A stretch of DNA of 64,000 nucleotides, taken from AG11 sp036844565. Lineage in GTDB: Bacteria > Gemmatimonadota > Gemmatimonadetes > Gemmatimonadales > Gemmatimonadaceae. Below the pieces are notes generated by a model that made no database searches, was not told where the DNA came from, and saw only the letters and a program-made list of their open reading frames with translations. Below, piece by piece: positions 26,174-34,500 of this stretch (positions within the stretch are counted from its first letter, which is position 1; every line of letters begins with the position of its first letter). The stretch lies in assembly GCA_036844565.1 (NCBI GenBank), contig DAIUFP010000013.1, forward strand, positions 62,001 through 126,000. Direction: 5' to 3'. The translations under genes were made by a program, and so were the position numbers.

Positions 26174-26365
26174 ATGCGAAAGGATCTGTTCGACGAGCTT
26201 GTGGAAAGCGTGAAGGAGATGAAGGCGATTCAGGCAGGTCGTCGAAAGCCCGTTCGGGTGACGAGTGCGAAGGTGCTGTTGCGCGTTGCGGCGACGCATC
26301 CTGAGGCCCTGCGTCCAGCCGGCGCTTCGCGGCTGAAGGCGCGCGACGGACGCTCGGTCACCTAG
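26174..26365 (+). pseudogene. HTH-type antitoxin relic lacking its DNA-binding domain
   Basis: 63 aa in one frame. The start MRKDLFDELVESVKEMKAIQ, then GRRKPVR, matches the N-terminus of MqsA/HigA-like helix-turn-helix antitoxins, and the end (AKVLLRVAATHPEALRPA) matches their C-terminus. The roughly 40 residues between, which form the helix-turn-helix, are missing after VRVTS. The deletion is in frame, so a short protein could still be made, but it should not bind DNA. No complete partner toxin is visible upstream. Its stop overlaps the HicB-like gene on the other strand. Confidence 0.6.
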
Positions 26366-26577
26366 GCGTAAAGGAGTCGGCCGCGCGGTGTGGGGATGTC
26401 GCGTCCGAGCTCGCGCGCCGTCTCGATCCACTCCTGAATGACCACCTCGGCCTGCGCGAGTGCCGCACCATAGGTCTGACCGTCCGCGGCACATCCTGGG
26501 AGCTCCGGAACCTCGGCCACGAAGGCCTGATCCGGCTCACTCCAGTAGATGATGATCTCGTATCGGTACTCAGGCAT
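26362..26577 (-). CDS. HicB-family antitoxin
   Basis: 71 aa: MPEYRYEIIIYWSEPDQAFV, then EVPELPGCAADGQTYGAAL and AQAEVVIQEWIETARELGRD. This is the partial RNase-H-like fold of HicB antitoxins, which inhibit HicA by binding it. A DNA-binding tail is absent, which is common in short HicB proteins. It begins 8 bp before the end of the HicA-like gene, so the two are coupled with toxin first. Confidence 0.9.
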   Translation of the reverse strand: MPEYRYEIIIYWSEPDQAFVAEVPELPGCAADGQTYGAALAQAEVVIQEWIETARELGRDIPTPRGRLLYA

Positions 26578-26791
26578 CGTCTGCCTCGCGGACGAGGGAA
26601 TCGGCTAGTCGGTACCGCAAGATAACATCACGGACCTGCCGCACTTGATACGGCTTGGCGGTGCCGTCTGGTCGAGGCTGCAGATTGAGGATCTCCGCGA
26701 CGCCAGCACGCCAGAAGATGCGATGACTGCCGCCGCGCTGCGATGGCGAAGAATGGGCGCCGGGGGGCACTCTTGAAAGCTGAGGAAGCAC
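26570..26791 (-). CDS. HicA-like (YcfA) toxin, N-terminus probably degenerate
   Basis: 73 aa from a GTG at 26791. The second half is family-like: RGGSHRIFWRAGVAEILNLQ, containing the catalytic His within a GSH motif, followed by KPYQVRQVRDVILRY. The first 20 residues (LPQLSRVPPGAHSSPSQ) are shorter and less helical than the usual HicA start, which has a dsRNA-binding-like helix before the His. A small deletion seems to have shortened it. Whether the toxin is active is doubtful; the HicB partner overlaps its end. Confidence 0.65.
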   Translation of the reverse strand: MLPQLSRVPPGAHSSPSQRGGSHRIFWRAGVAEILNLQPRPDGTAKPYQVRQVRDVILRYRLADSLVREADDA

Positions 26792-26806
26792 TTGCGTTTG
26801 TTGCGA

Positions 26807-26824
26807 ATGTTTCGTATGTTTCGT
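26807..26824. promoter_or_regulatory. Tandem 9-bp direct repeat, operator candidate
   Basis: Two head-to-tail copies of ATGTTTCGT lie 16 bp after the divergent HicA start and 24 bp before the excisionase-type regulator gene. Their position between two divergent toxin-antitoxin operons fits a binding site for one of the small regulators; no direct evidence shows which. Confidence 0.4.
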
Positions 26825-26847
26825 TCACACTCCCCTGAGCTTTTTCC

Positions 26848-27291
26848 ATGACCGTAGCAGACATGTTGCCGACCGAAGAGGTGGCACGCGAGGCGGAAAC
26901 TGCCCTTCGCGAGCTCGCCCCCATCCAGGCGCGGGCGGGGAGGACGCAGGTAGTTCGCGTCCGGGGTGAAGGATCAGAACGATCTGTCGTTCTGCCGCGC
27001 CATGCGCTCGAGTTGTTCCTGGAGGTTCTGGGACAGATGGCCAACGGCAACGCGGTCACGATCGTGCCGGTACACGCCGAGCTGACGACACAGCAGGCCG
27101 CCGACCTACTGAATGTGTCGCGGCCCCATCTGGTGAAGCTGCTCGAGCAGGGGACAATTCCTCACCGGAAGGTAGGCGCCCACCGGCGTGTGTCCGCGAG
27201 CGACCTCTTTACCTACAAGCGGCAGTCCGAAGCACGCCAGGCGGAAACGATGGCCGAGTTGGCTGCTGAAGGGCAGCGCCTCGGTCTCTGA
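26848..27291 (+). CDS. Excisionase-family helix-turn-helix antitoxin of a PIN toxin pair
   Basis: 147 aa. The C-terminal half holds a MerR/excisionase-like winged helix: LTTQQAADLLNVSRPHLVKL, then LEQGTIPHRKVGAHRRV and SASDLFTYKRQ. The N-terminal half is helical with a REGSERSVVLPRHAL-like strand and may contact the toxin. Such proteins are encoded directly before PIN-domain ribonucleases, as here (14-bp gap), and act as antitoxin and repressor. The DNA-binding part appears complete. Confidence 0.85.
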   Translation: MTVADMLPTEEVAREAETALRELAPIQARAGRTQVVRVRGEGSERSVVLPRHALELFLEVLGQMANGNAVTIVPVHAELTTQQAADLLNVSRPHLVKLLEQGTIPHRKVGAHRRVSASDLFTYKRQSEARQAETMAELAAEGQRLGL

Positions 27292-27305
27292 CACGCTGAC
27301 GCGTC

Positions 27306-27870
27306 ATGGCGTTCACTGTCGTCTATGACGCCTGCGTACTGCATCCGGCGATTCTCCGGGACCTGCTGATCAGGATCGGCAATTCGGGCATCGTGCGCAC
27401 CCGGTGGTCGGAACGCATTCTCGATGAATGCTTCAACAGTATTCTCGCGCGTCGCCCTGATCTCGATGAAGCTGCGCTGTCCCGAAACGCGTACGCTCAT
27501 GTGCAAGGCGATTCCTGACTGCATCGTCAGCCATTTCGATGATCTCGAGGCGTCGCTCGACCTCCCGGATGACAACGACCGACACGTGCTTGCCGCGGCC
27601 ATTCGGGCCAATGCGCAGGCGATCATCACATTCAACCTTCGCGACTTCCCGGATCACGTGCTCGAGCGGTACGACGTGGAAGCGAAGCACCCCGACGAGT
27701 TCGTGCTCGATTCGATCGACATCGTCCCGGCGGGAATCGCACGTTGCGTGACCGAGCAGGTCGCCGCATATCGCTCTCCTGCGCTGACGATGGACGAGCT
27801 GCTCGATGCTCTGCGAGCCGTGGGGTTGATCCGATCTGTCGCTCGCTTGCGCGAACTCCTCCAGCCGTGA
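27306..27870 (+). pseudogene. PIN-domain toxin gene interrupted by a +1 frameshift
   Basis: The first frame (27306-27518) reads MAFTVVYDACVLHPAILRDL with the first PIN Asp and continues to RRPDLDEAALSRNAY, then ends. The second frame continues the same protein from CKAIPDCIVSHFDDLEASLD, with LPDDNDRHVLAAAI, ITFNLRDFPDHVL and a C-terminal VGLIRSVARLRELL to the TGA at 27870. Dropping one A from the AAA at 27485-27487 rejoins them as SRTRTLMCKAIPDC. All PIN acidic residues are present across both parts, so the lesion is recent or an error. Partner of the preceding antitoxin. Confidence 0.8.
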
Positions 27871-28272
27871 CCTGAAGTTGGGTCACGCAGCTCAGGCAGC
27901 GCGGACGCGAGGCGTTGCACGTCGCCCATAGACGATCACACCACCACGACGAACGGCCTTTCGGGAATTCGACAGGGCCCGATATGCATGAAGCTGTGTT
28001 GCGGTCGACCGAGGAAGGCTCTTTTCGATAACTACAGAGCCCATAAGCGCTTGCTCTCTCGTGGCAGGGCCGACCGAACTCCTGCCATCCGGGCAGCGCT
28101 TGTAGTTTCGGGTTTCGTTCGGTAAATACCTCACCCGCCCCTACTTTTGGGACGGGATCAGAACCACGTCGAGTTTTGCTGTGCGTTTGAGCTTCGGTGT
28201 TTATTCGGCATCAATTCTGCCATCTTGGGCTCCTGTCCCCTGTCCTTCATCCGACCGTCAAGACCCGTAAAG
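27871..28272. other. Intergenic stretch before imuA, no confident gene
   Basis: Four hundred bases between the PIN gene and imuA. A minus-strand frame at 27892-28134 (80 codons, starting MRYLPNETRN) is open, but its Arg-rich composition is unlike a real protein and I do not support it. Base composition is slightly lower in GC than the flanks. The last 80 bases must hold the promoter of the mutasome operon; I looked for a LexA box and saw no clear one. Confidence 0.5.
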
Positions 28273-29132
28273 TGTCGCTTTCTCTCGCCGAGCTGATCCA
28301 GCTCCTCCCGCCCACCGCACCGGCCGCGCCGGCGCTCCCCACCGGGATCGCCACGCTCGACGCCGCGCTGCTCGGCGGAGGGCTGCCGCGCGGCAGGCTC
28401 ACGGAGCTCGTCGGACCAACGGGGTGCGGGAAGACGACACTCGCGCGCACCATCGTCGAGAGCACGATCGCATCACACGGCTGGGTCGCCTGGATCGACG
28501 CCCAGCGCACCCTCGACGCACGCGACTGGGTGCACCTCGGTGATGCCGAAGGCATGTGGATCATTCGACCGCACGATCCCATGCGGGCCGCCTGGTCCGC
28601 CGACATCCTGCTCCGCAGCAGCGCCTTCGCGCTCGTGGTGCTCGACGGCGCGCCCACGCTCTCCAAGGCCGCCGCGGTCCGCCTCACCGGCCTCGCCCGC
28701 GAATCCAACGCCGCCTTCGTGCTCCTCGGCGACCGAGCCGGCAGTGCCTCGCAACTCGGCGGCGCGGTGCGGTTGCTGGTCGAACGACGACGAAAACCCC
28801 AGTCAGACAGTCGGACAGTCCGACAGTCCGACAGTACAAACCCGAACGCGAATGGGGATCAATCGACGAGCACAATCGGTGTGAAAGTCGAGAAAGGAGG
28901 AACGCTTCGAACGGTGGAGGTGAGTTGTGCAATCGCTGTGGCGCGTCGCCTGTGTACGCATCCCGAGGTTCCCGATCGGCGCGGTGTGGCGCGCGGTCCA
29001 GCGGGCGGGCTCCGGCACGGGCGCCGCGGGCGCGCAGCTTCTCCTCCCGTTCACAGCGCCGCCCATCCCATCGTCATCGAGCCCGAACGGCAGCAGCACA
29101 CCGCCAGCATCGGCTCCCGAGCACTGGGATGA
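28273..29132 (+). CDS. imuA: ImuA-like RecA-fold protein of the DnaE2 mutasome
   Basis: 286 aa from GTG 28273 (an upstream GTG at 28197 is possible). Residues about 30-180 are a RecA-like core: GIATLDAALLGGGLPRGRLT, Walker A GPTGCGKTTLA, WVAWIDAQRTLD and the strand FALVVLDGAPTL. Gene order with imuB and dnaE2 identifies it as the ImuA-type accessory protein that helps recruit the translesion polymerase. Residues about 177-190 (SDSRTVRQSDS) are encoded by a family A repeat, and the normal C-terminus (VKVEKGGTLRTVEVSC) resumes after it. The frame overlaps the imuB start by 206 bp. Confidence 0.82.
28801..28835. repeat. Family A octamer run inside imuA
   Basis: Four units: GTCAGACA, GTCGGACA, GTCCGACA, GTCCGACA, then GT. 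Read in frame by imuA without a stop. The palindromic core of the family is absent here, so this is either a partial copy or the seed form of the element. Confidence 0.85.
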
Positions 29133-30789
29133 CATTCCCATCGCCCTCATCGACGGCACCGGCAACCAGAAGCGACTCCGCGCCGTCTCGGCCGCCGCAG
29201 GCCGATTGGGCGTTCGCGCCGGCATGCGCCCAACCGAGGCACGAGCGCTCTGCGCCGACCTGCACGAGCTACAGTGGGACGATGTCGCCGTCCATGCGGC
29301 GACTACGGAATTGTCGGCAGCGTTGGTGAGCGCGAGTCCGCAGGTCACGCCTGTAAGTGGCGCACCCGGCCTGTGGTGGGTAGGCGCATCGGGGTTCGAC
29401 GGCATCGGCGGCGAGCGCGAGCTCGGCGGCTCACTGCTCCGCGTCGCGAAGCGCTGGCATCCGCGCCCGCGTGTCGCCATCGCGGGATCATGCGTCGCGG
29501 CACGCGCGGCCACGTGGGCCGGTGCGAGCTTCGAGCGAACGGCCGGCGACCGCACGTTGGTGCACATCGTCGCTCCCGATAACGACGCCGCCTACCTCGC
29601 GCCCGCTCCACTGGCGCTCGTGCCGATGGACGAGGAGCTCCGCGCCGCGCTGCACGCGCTCGGTCTCCGCACGGTGGGTGCGCTGGCTGCGCTCAGCAGT
29701 GAAGACGTCGAGCGCCGCTGGGGCGAGGTCGGCCTCCGCGCGTGGCGCCTCGCCAATGCCGACGACGCGCGCCGTCCCGTGCTTGCCCGTGTGGGGACGC
29801 AACCGGCGGTCGAGGTGGAGCTCACGATTCCCGCCGCGACGATGGAGCCGATCCTGTTCCTCGTGCGCGCCGCGCTCGAGCGGCTCGTGCACGACATGAT
29901 CGCGCACGGGCGCGCCGTCGCCGCGGTGGCAATCACGCTGACACTCGACGATGCGCGCGGTGCGCTCGTCGACGCGCCTGCGCACACGATCACACGGGAG
30001 GCCCGCGCGGCGCGACCACTCGCACGCGTGCTCCCACTCTTCGAACGTTGCCGAGCGTTGCTCGACAGCTGGACGCTCGATGCGCCGGTGAGCGCGGTGC
30101 GCGTGGCGATCGTCGCGACAGCGCCGCTCTCGGGCGAACAGGGCGATTTGCTCACGACATCATGGCGCGATCTCGGCGCCGCCGACGCGGCGATCGAGCG
30201 GCTAAGAGCGGAGCTCGGCGCGGGCGCAATCGTGCGCGCGGAGGCGCGCGACACGCACCGGCCGGAGAGAGCCGGGTTGTGGAAAGACTTTGGGTCAGAC
30301 AGTCAGACAGTCGGACCCGGCGCAGCGGCTTTGCCGCGCGCCTCGTCTGACAGCGGGTCAACTACAAGTAAGACAGCTATTGCCTACACGGAGCGGCCCC
30401 CTGGCGCGCGACCTGGTCGTGTAGATCATGACCGTCTTACTGAACGACCCGCTGTCATGCGAGCTGCGGACAAGGTACGCAGCGGGTCAGACCGTCAGAT
30501 GGTCAGACTCGTCGTGAGTGAGGCGCCTGTTACGCCGACGGCGCGTCGTGCGCTCGATCCCCCAGAAGCCATCGACGTGCTGTGCGACAACGATGTGCCG
30601 CGCACGATCACCTGGCGTGGGCAGCGCATTCCAGTCACGCGTGCGCTTGGACCCGAGCGGTTGTCGGGCGACTGGTGGGACGATGGCTATCGTCGAGACT
30701 ACTGGCGGTGCGAGAGCGGGCTGGGCGAGATGGTGGTGTTTCTGGACCGGTTGGATGACGCGTGGCGGGTGCAGGCGTGGAGCGATTGA
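28927..30789 (+). CDS. imuB: ImuB-like catalytically inactive Y-family polymerase
   Basis: 620 aa from GTG 28927. It has the Y-family layout (palm/finger about 1-230, thumb about 235-330, little finger about 330-450) but the first motif reads VACVRIPRFPIG, with no DxDxF, and the second acidic pair is not seen, as is normal for ImuB, which bridges the beta clamp and DnaE2. The C-terminal domain (EAIDVLCDNDVPRTITWRG, ending FLDRLDDAWRVQAW) is typical. Residues about 456-528 are encoded by a complete family A element that includes its palindromic core (TAIAYTERPPGARPGRVDHD) without a stop. Confidence 0.9.
   Translation: MQSLWRVACVRIPRFPIGAVWRAVQRAGSGTGAAGAQLLLPFTAPPIPSSSSPNGSSTPPASAPEHWDDIPIALIDGTGNQKRLRAVSAAAGRLGVRAGMRPTEARALCADLHELQWDDVAVHAATTELSAALVSASPQVTPVSGAPGLWWVGASGFDGIGGERELGGSLLRVAKRWHPRPRVAIAGSCVAARAATWAGASFERTAGDRTLVHIVAPDNDAAYLAPAPLALVPMDEELRAALHALGLRTVGALAALSSEDVERRWGEVGLRAWRLANADDARRPVLARVGTQPAVEVELTIPAATMEPILFLVRAALERLVHDMIAHGRAVAAVAITLTLDDARGALVDAPAHTITREARAARPLARVLPLFERCRALLDSWTLDAPVSAVRVAIVATAPLSGEQGDLLTTSWRDLGAADAAIERLRAELGAGAIVRAEARDTHRPERAGLWKDFGSDSQTVGPGAAALPRASSDSGSTTSKTAIAYTERPPGARPGRVDHDRLTERPAVMRAADKVRSGSDRQMVRLVVSEAPVTPTARRALDPPEAIDVLCDNDVPRTITWRGQRIPVTRALGPERLSGDWWDDGYRRDYWRCESGLGEMVVFLDRLDDAWRVQAWSD
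30294..30509. repeat. Complete family A element, in frame within imuB
   Basis: Octamers at both edges (GTCAGACAGTCAGACAGTCG and GGTCAGACCGTCAGATGG), the GACAGCGGGTCAACT arm at about 30350, the GACAGCTATTGCCTACAC arm at 30373-30390, and partial inverse arms (GTGTAGATCATGACCGTC, GACCCGCTGTC) to the right. About 216 bp, a multiple of three, so imuB stays open. Confidence 0.88.
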
Positions 30790-30794
30790 AGACC

Positions 30795-30889
30795 AGTCTG
30801 ACGGTCGGACAGTCTGACGGTCTGACAGCGGGTCAACTGACTGGTCGGACAGCTATGAGCTACACAACCGGGTCGTGCGCCAAGCAACC
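30795..30889. repeat. Family A element, left half, at the 3' end of the aspartic-protease-like gene
   Basis: Octamers (CAGTCTGACGGTCGGACAGT and similar), then GACAGCGGGTCAACTGACTG, then GACAGCTATGAGCTACACAA and a GGGTCGTGCGCC loop. The inverse right arm is degraded (CCAATAGTTCACG remains). It starts 6 bp after the imuB stop codon. Confidence 0.8.
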
Positions 30890-30895
30890 AATAGT

Positions 30896-31282
30896 TCACG
30901 CGGCGATAGCAACAGGCACAGGACCAGCAGGAACAAGTGCGCGTCGAACGAGATCGACCCGGAGGTTCATGCCTTCGAGTCCGATCGCGCCGAGCAACAC
31001 CATGTCGCCTTCCTGTGCGAATACAACGACAGTCGCTGCCGACCGCCCGGCCGCATACAGGATCGCAAAACCGATTTCGCGCTCGAGTGCACGTCCATCC
31101 GCTGTCTCGAAGCGATCAATGCGCACAGGTGATACGCCGAGATTCACGAGCAACGTACTCGGAATCCAGTTGTACACGGCGCTTGCATCAACCATGACGT
31201 CGGCCAAGTCATGGCGCTCGTCGGGCGTACCAAGCGCGGCCAAGCTCACTGTGATTCGCAAGCTTCCCATGTCGTCGATCAT
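30896..31282 (-). CDS. Clan AA (retropepsin-like) aspartic protease homologue with altered active site
   Basis: 128 aa. The fold pattern is that of single-domain bacterial retropepsin-like proteins: MVDASAVYNWIPSTLLVNLG, then VRIDRFETADGRALEREIGF and VLLGAIGLEGMNLRVD. The usual catalytic DTGA/DSGA is DASA here, replacing the conserved Thr/Ser-Gly pair; activity is therefore doubtful. It lies opposite to imuB and dnaE2 and is bracketed by family A repeats only 7 and 38 bp from its ends, so it looks like a repeat-bounded insertion in the operon. Confidence 0.78.
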   Translation of the reverse strand: MIDDMGSLRITVSLAALGTPDERHDLADVMVDASAVYNWIPSTLLVNLGVSPVRIDRFETADGRALEREIGFAILYAAGRSAATVVVFAQEGDMVLLGAIGLEGMNLRVDLVRRALVPAGPVPVAIAA

Positions 31283-31319
31283 GGCGGCTCCGGTGTGAGG
31301 AATAGCAGCAATCTACTTG

Positions 31320-31510
31320 GGTCGGACAGTCGGACAGTCCGACAGTCGGACAGCGGGTCAACTGCTGGTCAGACAGTCATGATCTACACAACCCGGTCGC
31401 CCGCCAAGGGACCTCCCTGTGTAGGCAATAGCTGTCAGACCTCAGTTGACCCGCTGTCAGACGAGCCGCCGCGCAGCGGCGAGCGGGTCAGACTGTCCGA
31501 CTGTCTGACC
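31320..31510. repeat. Complete family A element forming the dnaE2 leader
   Basis: Left octamers (GTCGGACA x2, GTCCGACA, GTCGGACA), GACAGCGGGTCAACTGCTGG, a nearly perfect inverted pair around the loop CGGTCGCCCGCCAAGGGACC (arms ending CTACACAA and TGTGTAGGCAATAGCTGTC), AGTTGACCCGCTGTC, a second hairpin (CCGCCGCGCAGCGGCG) and right octamers ending 2 bp before the dnaE2 ATG. It is the best-preserved copy of the element. Confidence 0.9.
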
Positions 31511-31512
31511 CC

Positions 31513-34500
31513 ATGAGCTACGCTGAGCTTCACTGCCATTCCTGCTTCTCCCTCCTCGACGGCGCCGCGCTGCCCGAGACGCTCGTCGCGCGCGCGCACG
31601 AGCTCGGTCTCGCCGCGCTCGCCATCACCGACCACGACGAGCTCGGCGGATCCGTGCGCTTCAACACGGCCGCGATGGAGGTGGCCGCAATAGAGCCAAA
31701 GTTTCGCGCGATCATCGGCGCGGAGCTCACCGTCGCCATTCAGTTGCACGACCATGACGACGACGAACCGCTCCTCACCCACCTGCCCCTCCTCGCCGAG
31801 ACGCGCGAAGGCTACGCCAACCTCTCCACGCTGATCACCATCGGTCGACGCGACTCCCCACGCGGCTCGCCCAGCGTTACGCTCGATCAACTCGCGTCCC
31901 ACTCGGCAGGTCTCTTCGCGCTGACCGGTTGTCCCCGCGGCTGGGTGGCGACGCTCGCCGAGCGCGGCGACTCCGACGGCGCGTGCGAAGCCGCCGCCAC
32001 GCTGCTCGATATCTTCAACCGCCGCGTCGCCATCGAGTGCTGGGATCACGGCCTCCCCGAGGAGCGCATCACCACCGCGCGCCTGATCGATATCGCCCGC
32101 GCGCTCGACATCCCCTGGATCGTCACGAACGACGTGCATTACGCGCGCGCCCGCGACCGCATGATCCATGACGTCCTGTGCTCGCTAAGACACAAGCGCC
32201 CGCTCGATGACATGGGCACGCGTCTCCGCCCCAACGGCGAGTGGTATCTCAAGAGCGCCGCACAGATGGCGCGTCGCTGGCGACATGCACCGGAAGGCAT
32301 TCGCGCCACGCTCGACGTCGCCGAGCGATGCGCCTTTCGTCTTTCCGACCTCGCGCCGACACTGCCCGCGTTCGCGCTTCCTCCCGGTGTACACGCCGAC
32401 GAATATCTCGATCGGCTCGTGGAGCAGGGCGCGCATGAACGTTGGGGAGCACCGCGCACATCGCGTCGCACGCCAGCGCATGAGAAGCAGATCGCGCACG
32501 AGCTGCAACTCATCAAGAAACTTGGCCTCGCCGGTTACTTCCTCATCGTCTGGGACATCGTCCGCTTCGCGCGACGCAAGGGCATCCTCTGCCAGGGCCG
32601 AGGCTCCGCCGCGAACTCCGCGGTCTGCTACTGCCTCGGCATCACCGCCGTCGATCCCATCAAGCTCGGCCTCCTGTTCGAGCGCTTCCTCAGCGAGGAG
32701 CGCACCGAGGCGCCCGACATCGACATCGACTTCGCGCACCGCGAGCGCGAGGATGTGCTCCAGTACGTGTATGACCACTACGGACGCGAGCATGCGGCCA
32801 TGGTGTGCGAGCAGATCACCTACCGCGGCCGCAGTGCCGTGCGCGACGCGGCGCGCGTCCTCGGTTTCAGCATCGAGCAGTCCGATGCACTCGCTACGCT
32901 GAGCGATCGCTTCTCCGCGAAGGCAACCGCGGATGCGCTGCGCGCCAAGCCCGCCGACGACAGCACCAGCGACGCGATCGTCGCCTCGGCGCTCGGTAGC
33001 ACGATGGTGGTGCCGGGTACCGAGGCGAACGCGCGCGCGCGCGCCGAGAAGGAGAAGTCGAAGCAGGTGTTGAAGCCGATGACGTCGGCGGACCGGCCGA
33101 CGCCGAAGGCTGCATACGAGCCGTATGGCAGTCCGAATGCGCAGAAGGCGGGCACGAAGGATCTCGCGAAGATTCCGGACGTGCTGCACGCGGATGCGTC
33201 GCGCGGGAATCGTTGGGAGGATCCATATGCGTCGCACGACCACACCGAGCGCCGCAATCCGACGACGGCGCTACTCGCCACCGAGGGCGAGAGCATCGTC
33301 GAGCGCGTCGGGCTCGACCCGAAGGACAAGCGGGTTCGCGCGTTGGCGGCGGTGGTCGAAGGGCTGCACCAGATTCCGCGTCACCGGTCCATTCATGTGG
33401 GCGGTTTCGTGCTCTCGCGCGAACCCTTGCACCAGATAGTCCCGATCGAGCCAGCCAGCATGCCGGGGCGCACCGTGATCCAGTGGGAGAAGGACGACCT
33501 CGATCCTATCGGCCTCGTGAAGATCGACCTGTTGGGACTCGGCATCCTTACGCTCATCCAGGATTGTCTTCTTTACATTCGGCAGCAGCGTGGCGTGACC
33601 GTGGATCTCGCGCTGCTCGACATGGACGACCAGCATGTGTTCGACGATCTCTGTGCAGCGGATACGATCGGCGTGTTCCAGGTGGAGAGCCGCGCCCAGA
33701 TGAACACGCTGCCGCGGTTGAAGCCGCGCTGCTTCTACGATCTCGTCATCCAGGTGGCGATCATCCGCCCTGGCCCCATTCAGGGCGACATGGTGCATCC
33801 ATTCCTGAGGCGGCGGGCTGGCCTCGAGACCGTCACGTACCTGCATCCATCTTTAGAGCCGATCCTGAAACGGACGCTTGGCGTGCCGCTGTTCCAGGAG
33901 CAGGGCATGCAGGTCGCGATTGCGGCGGCGGGTTTCATGCCTGGCGAAGCCGACGTGCTGCGCAAGGCGATGGGACACAAGCGCAGCCGCGAACGTATGG
34001 CCGCGATCTGCCAGAAGATGCTCAATGGAATGGCGAACAACGGCATCGCGCCTGAGGATGCCGATCGCATCTTCAACCAGATCAATGGATTCGCGGACTA
34101 TGGTTTCCCGGAGAGCCACGCGGCGAGCTTTGCGCTGCTGGTGTATGCGTCGGCTTACCTGAAGCACTACTACGCGCCGGAGTTCACCGCGGCGATCCTC
34201 AATGCGCAGCCGATGGGCTTTTACGCGCCGGGCACGTTGGTGGAGGATGCGCGGCGGCATGGCGTCGAGGTGCGACCGGTTGACTTGATGCGCTCAGAGT
34301 GGAATGCCTCTTTGGAAGTCGGACAGTCTGACGGTCTGACGGTCGGACAGGAGAGCTCGAAGCTCGAGCCCCCCCGTCAGACGAGCAGCCGCGCAGCGGC
34401 GAGCGGGTCAGACGGTCAGACTGTCGGACCGGACGCAGCGAGGCCAAGAGACGCACGGTCTCCGGCCGTGCGTCTCGGCCTCCGCAGCGTCCGCGGCCTC

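Noticed and set aside
27480..27500. Programmed frameshift in the PIN gene
   Set aside because: The A run has only three bases and there is no slippery heptamer or downstream stimulatory structure that I can see; mutation or error is simpler.
27892..28134. Open minus-strand frame of 80 codons
   Set aside because: Arg-rich composition, no ribosome binding site and no recognisable pattern.
28190..28275. LexA box upstream of imuA
   Set aside because: TTCGG direct repeats and a GAAC-like word exist, but spacing fits none of the known LexA patterns.
30795..31510. Composite transposon around the protease-like gene
   Set aside because: No transposase, no target duplication recognisable; the flanking repeats are also found without any gene.
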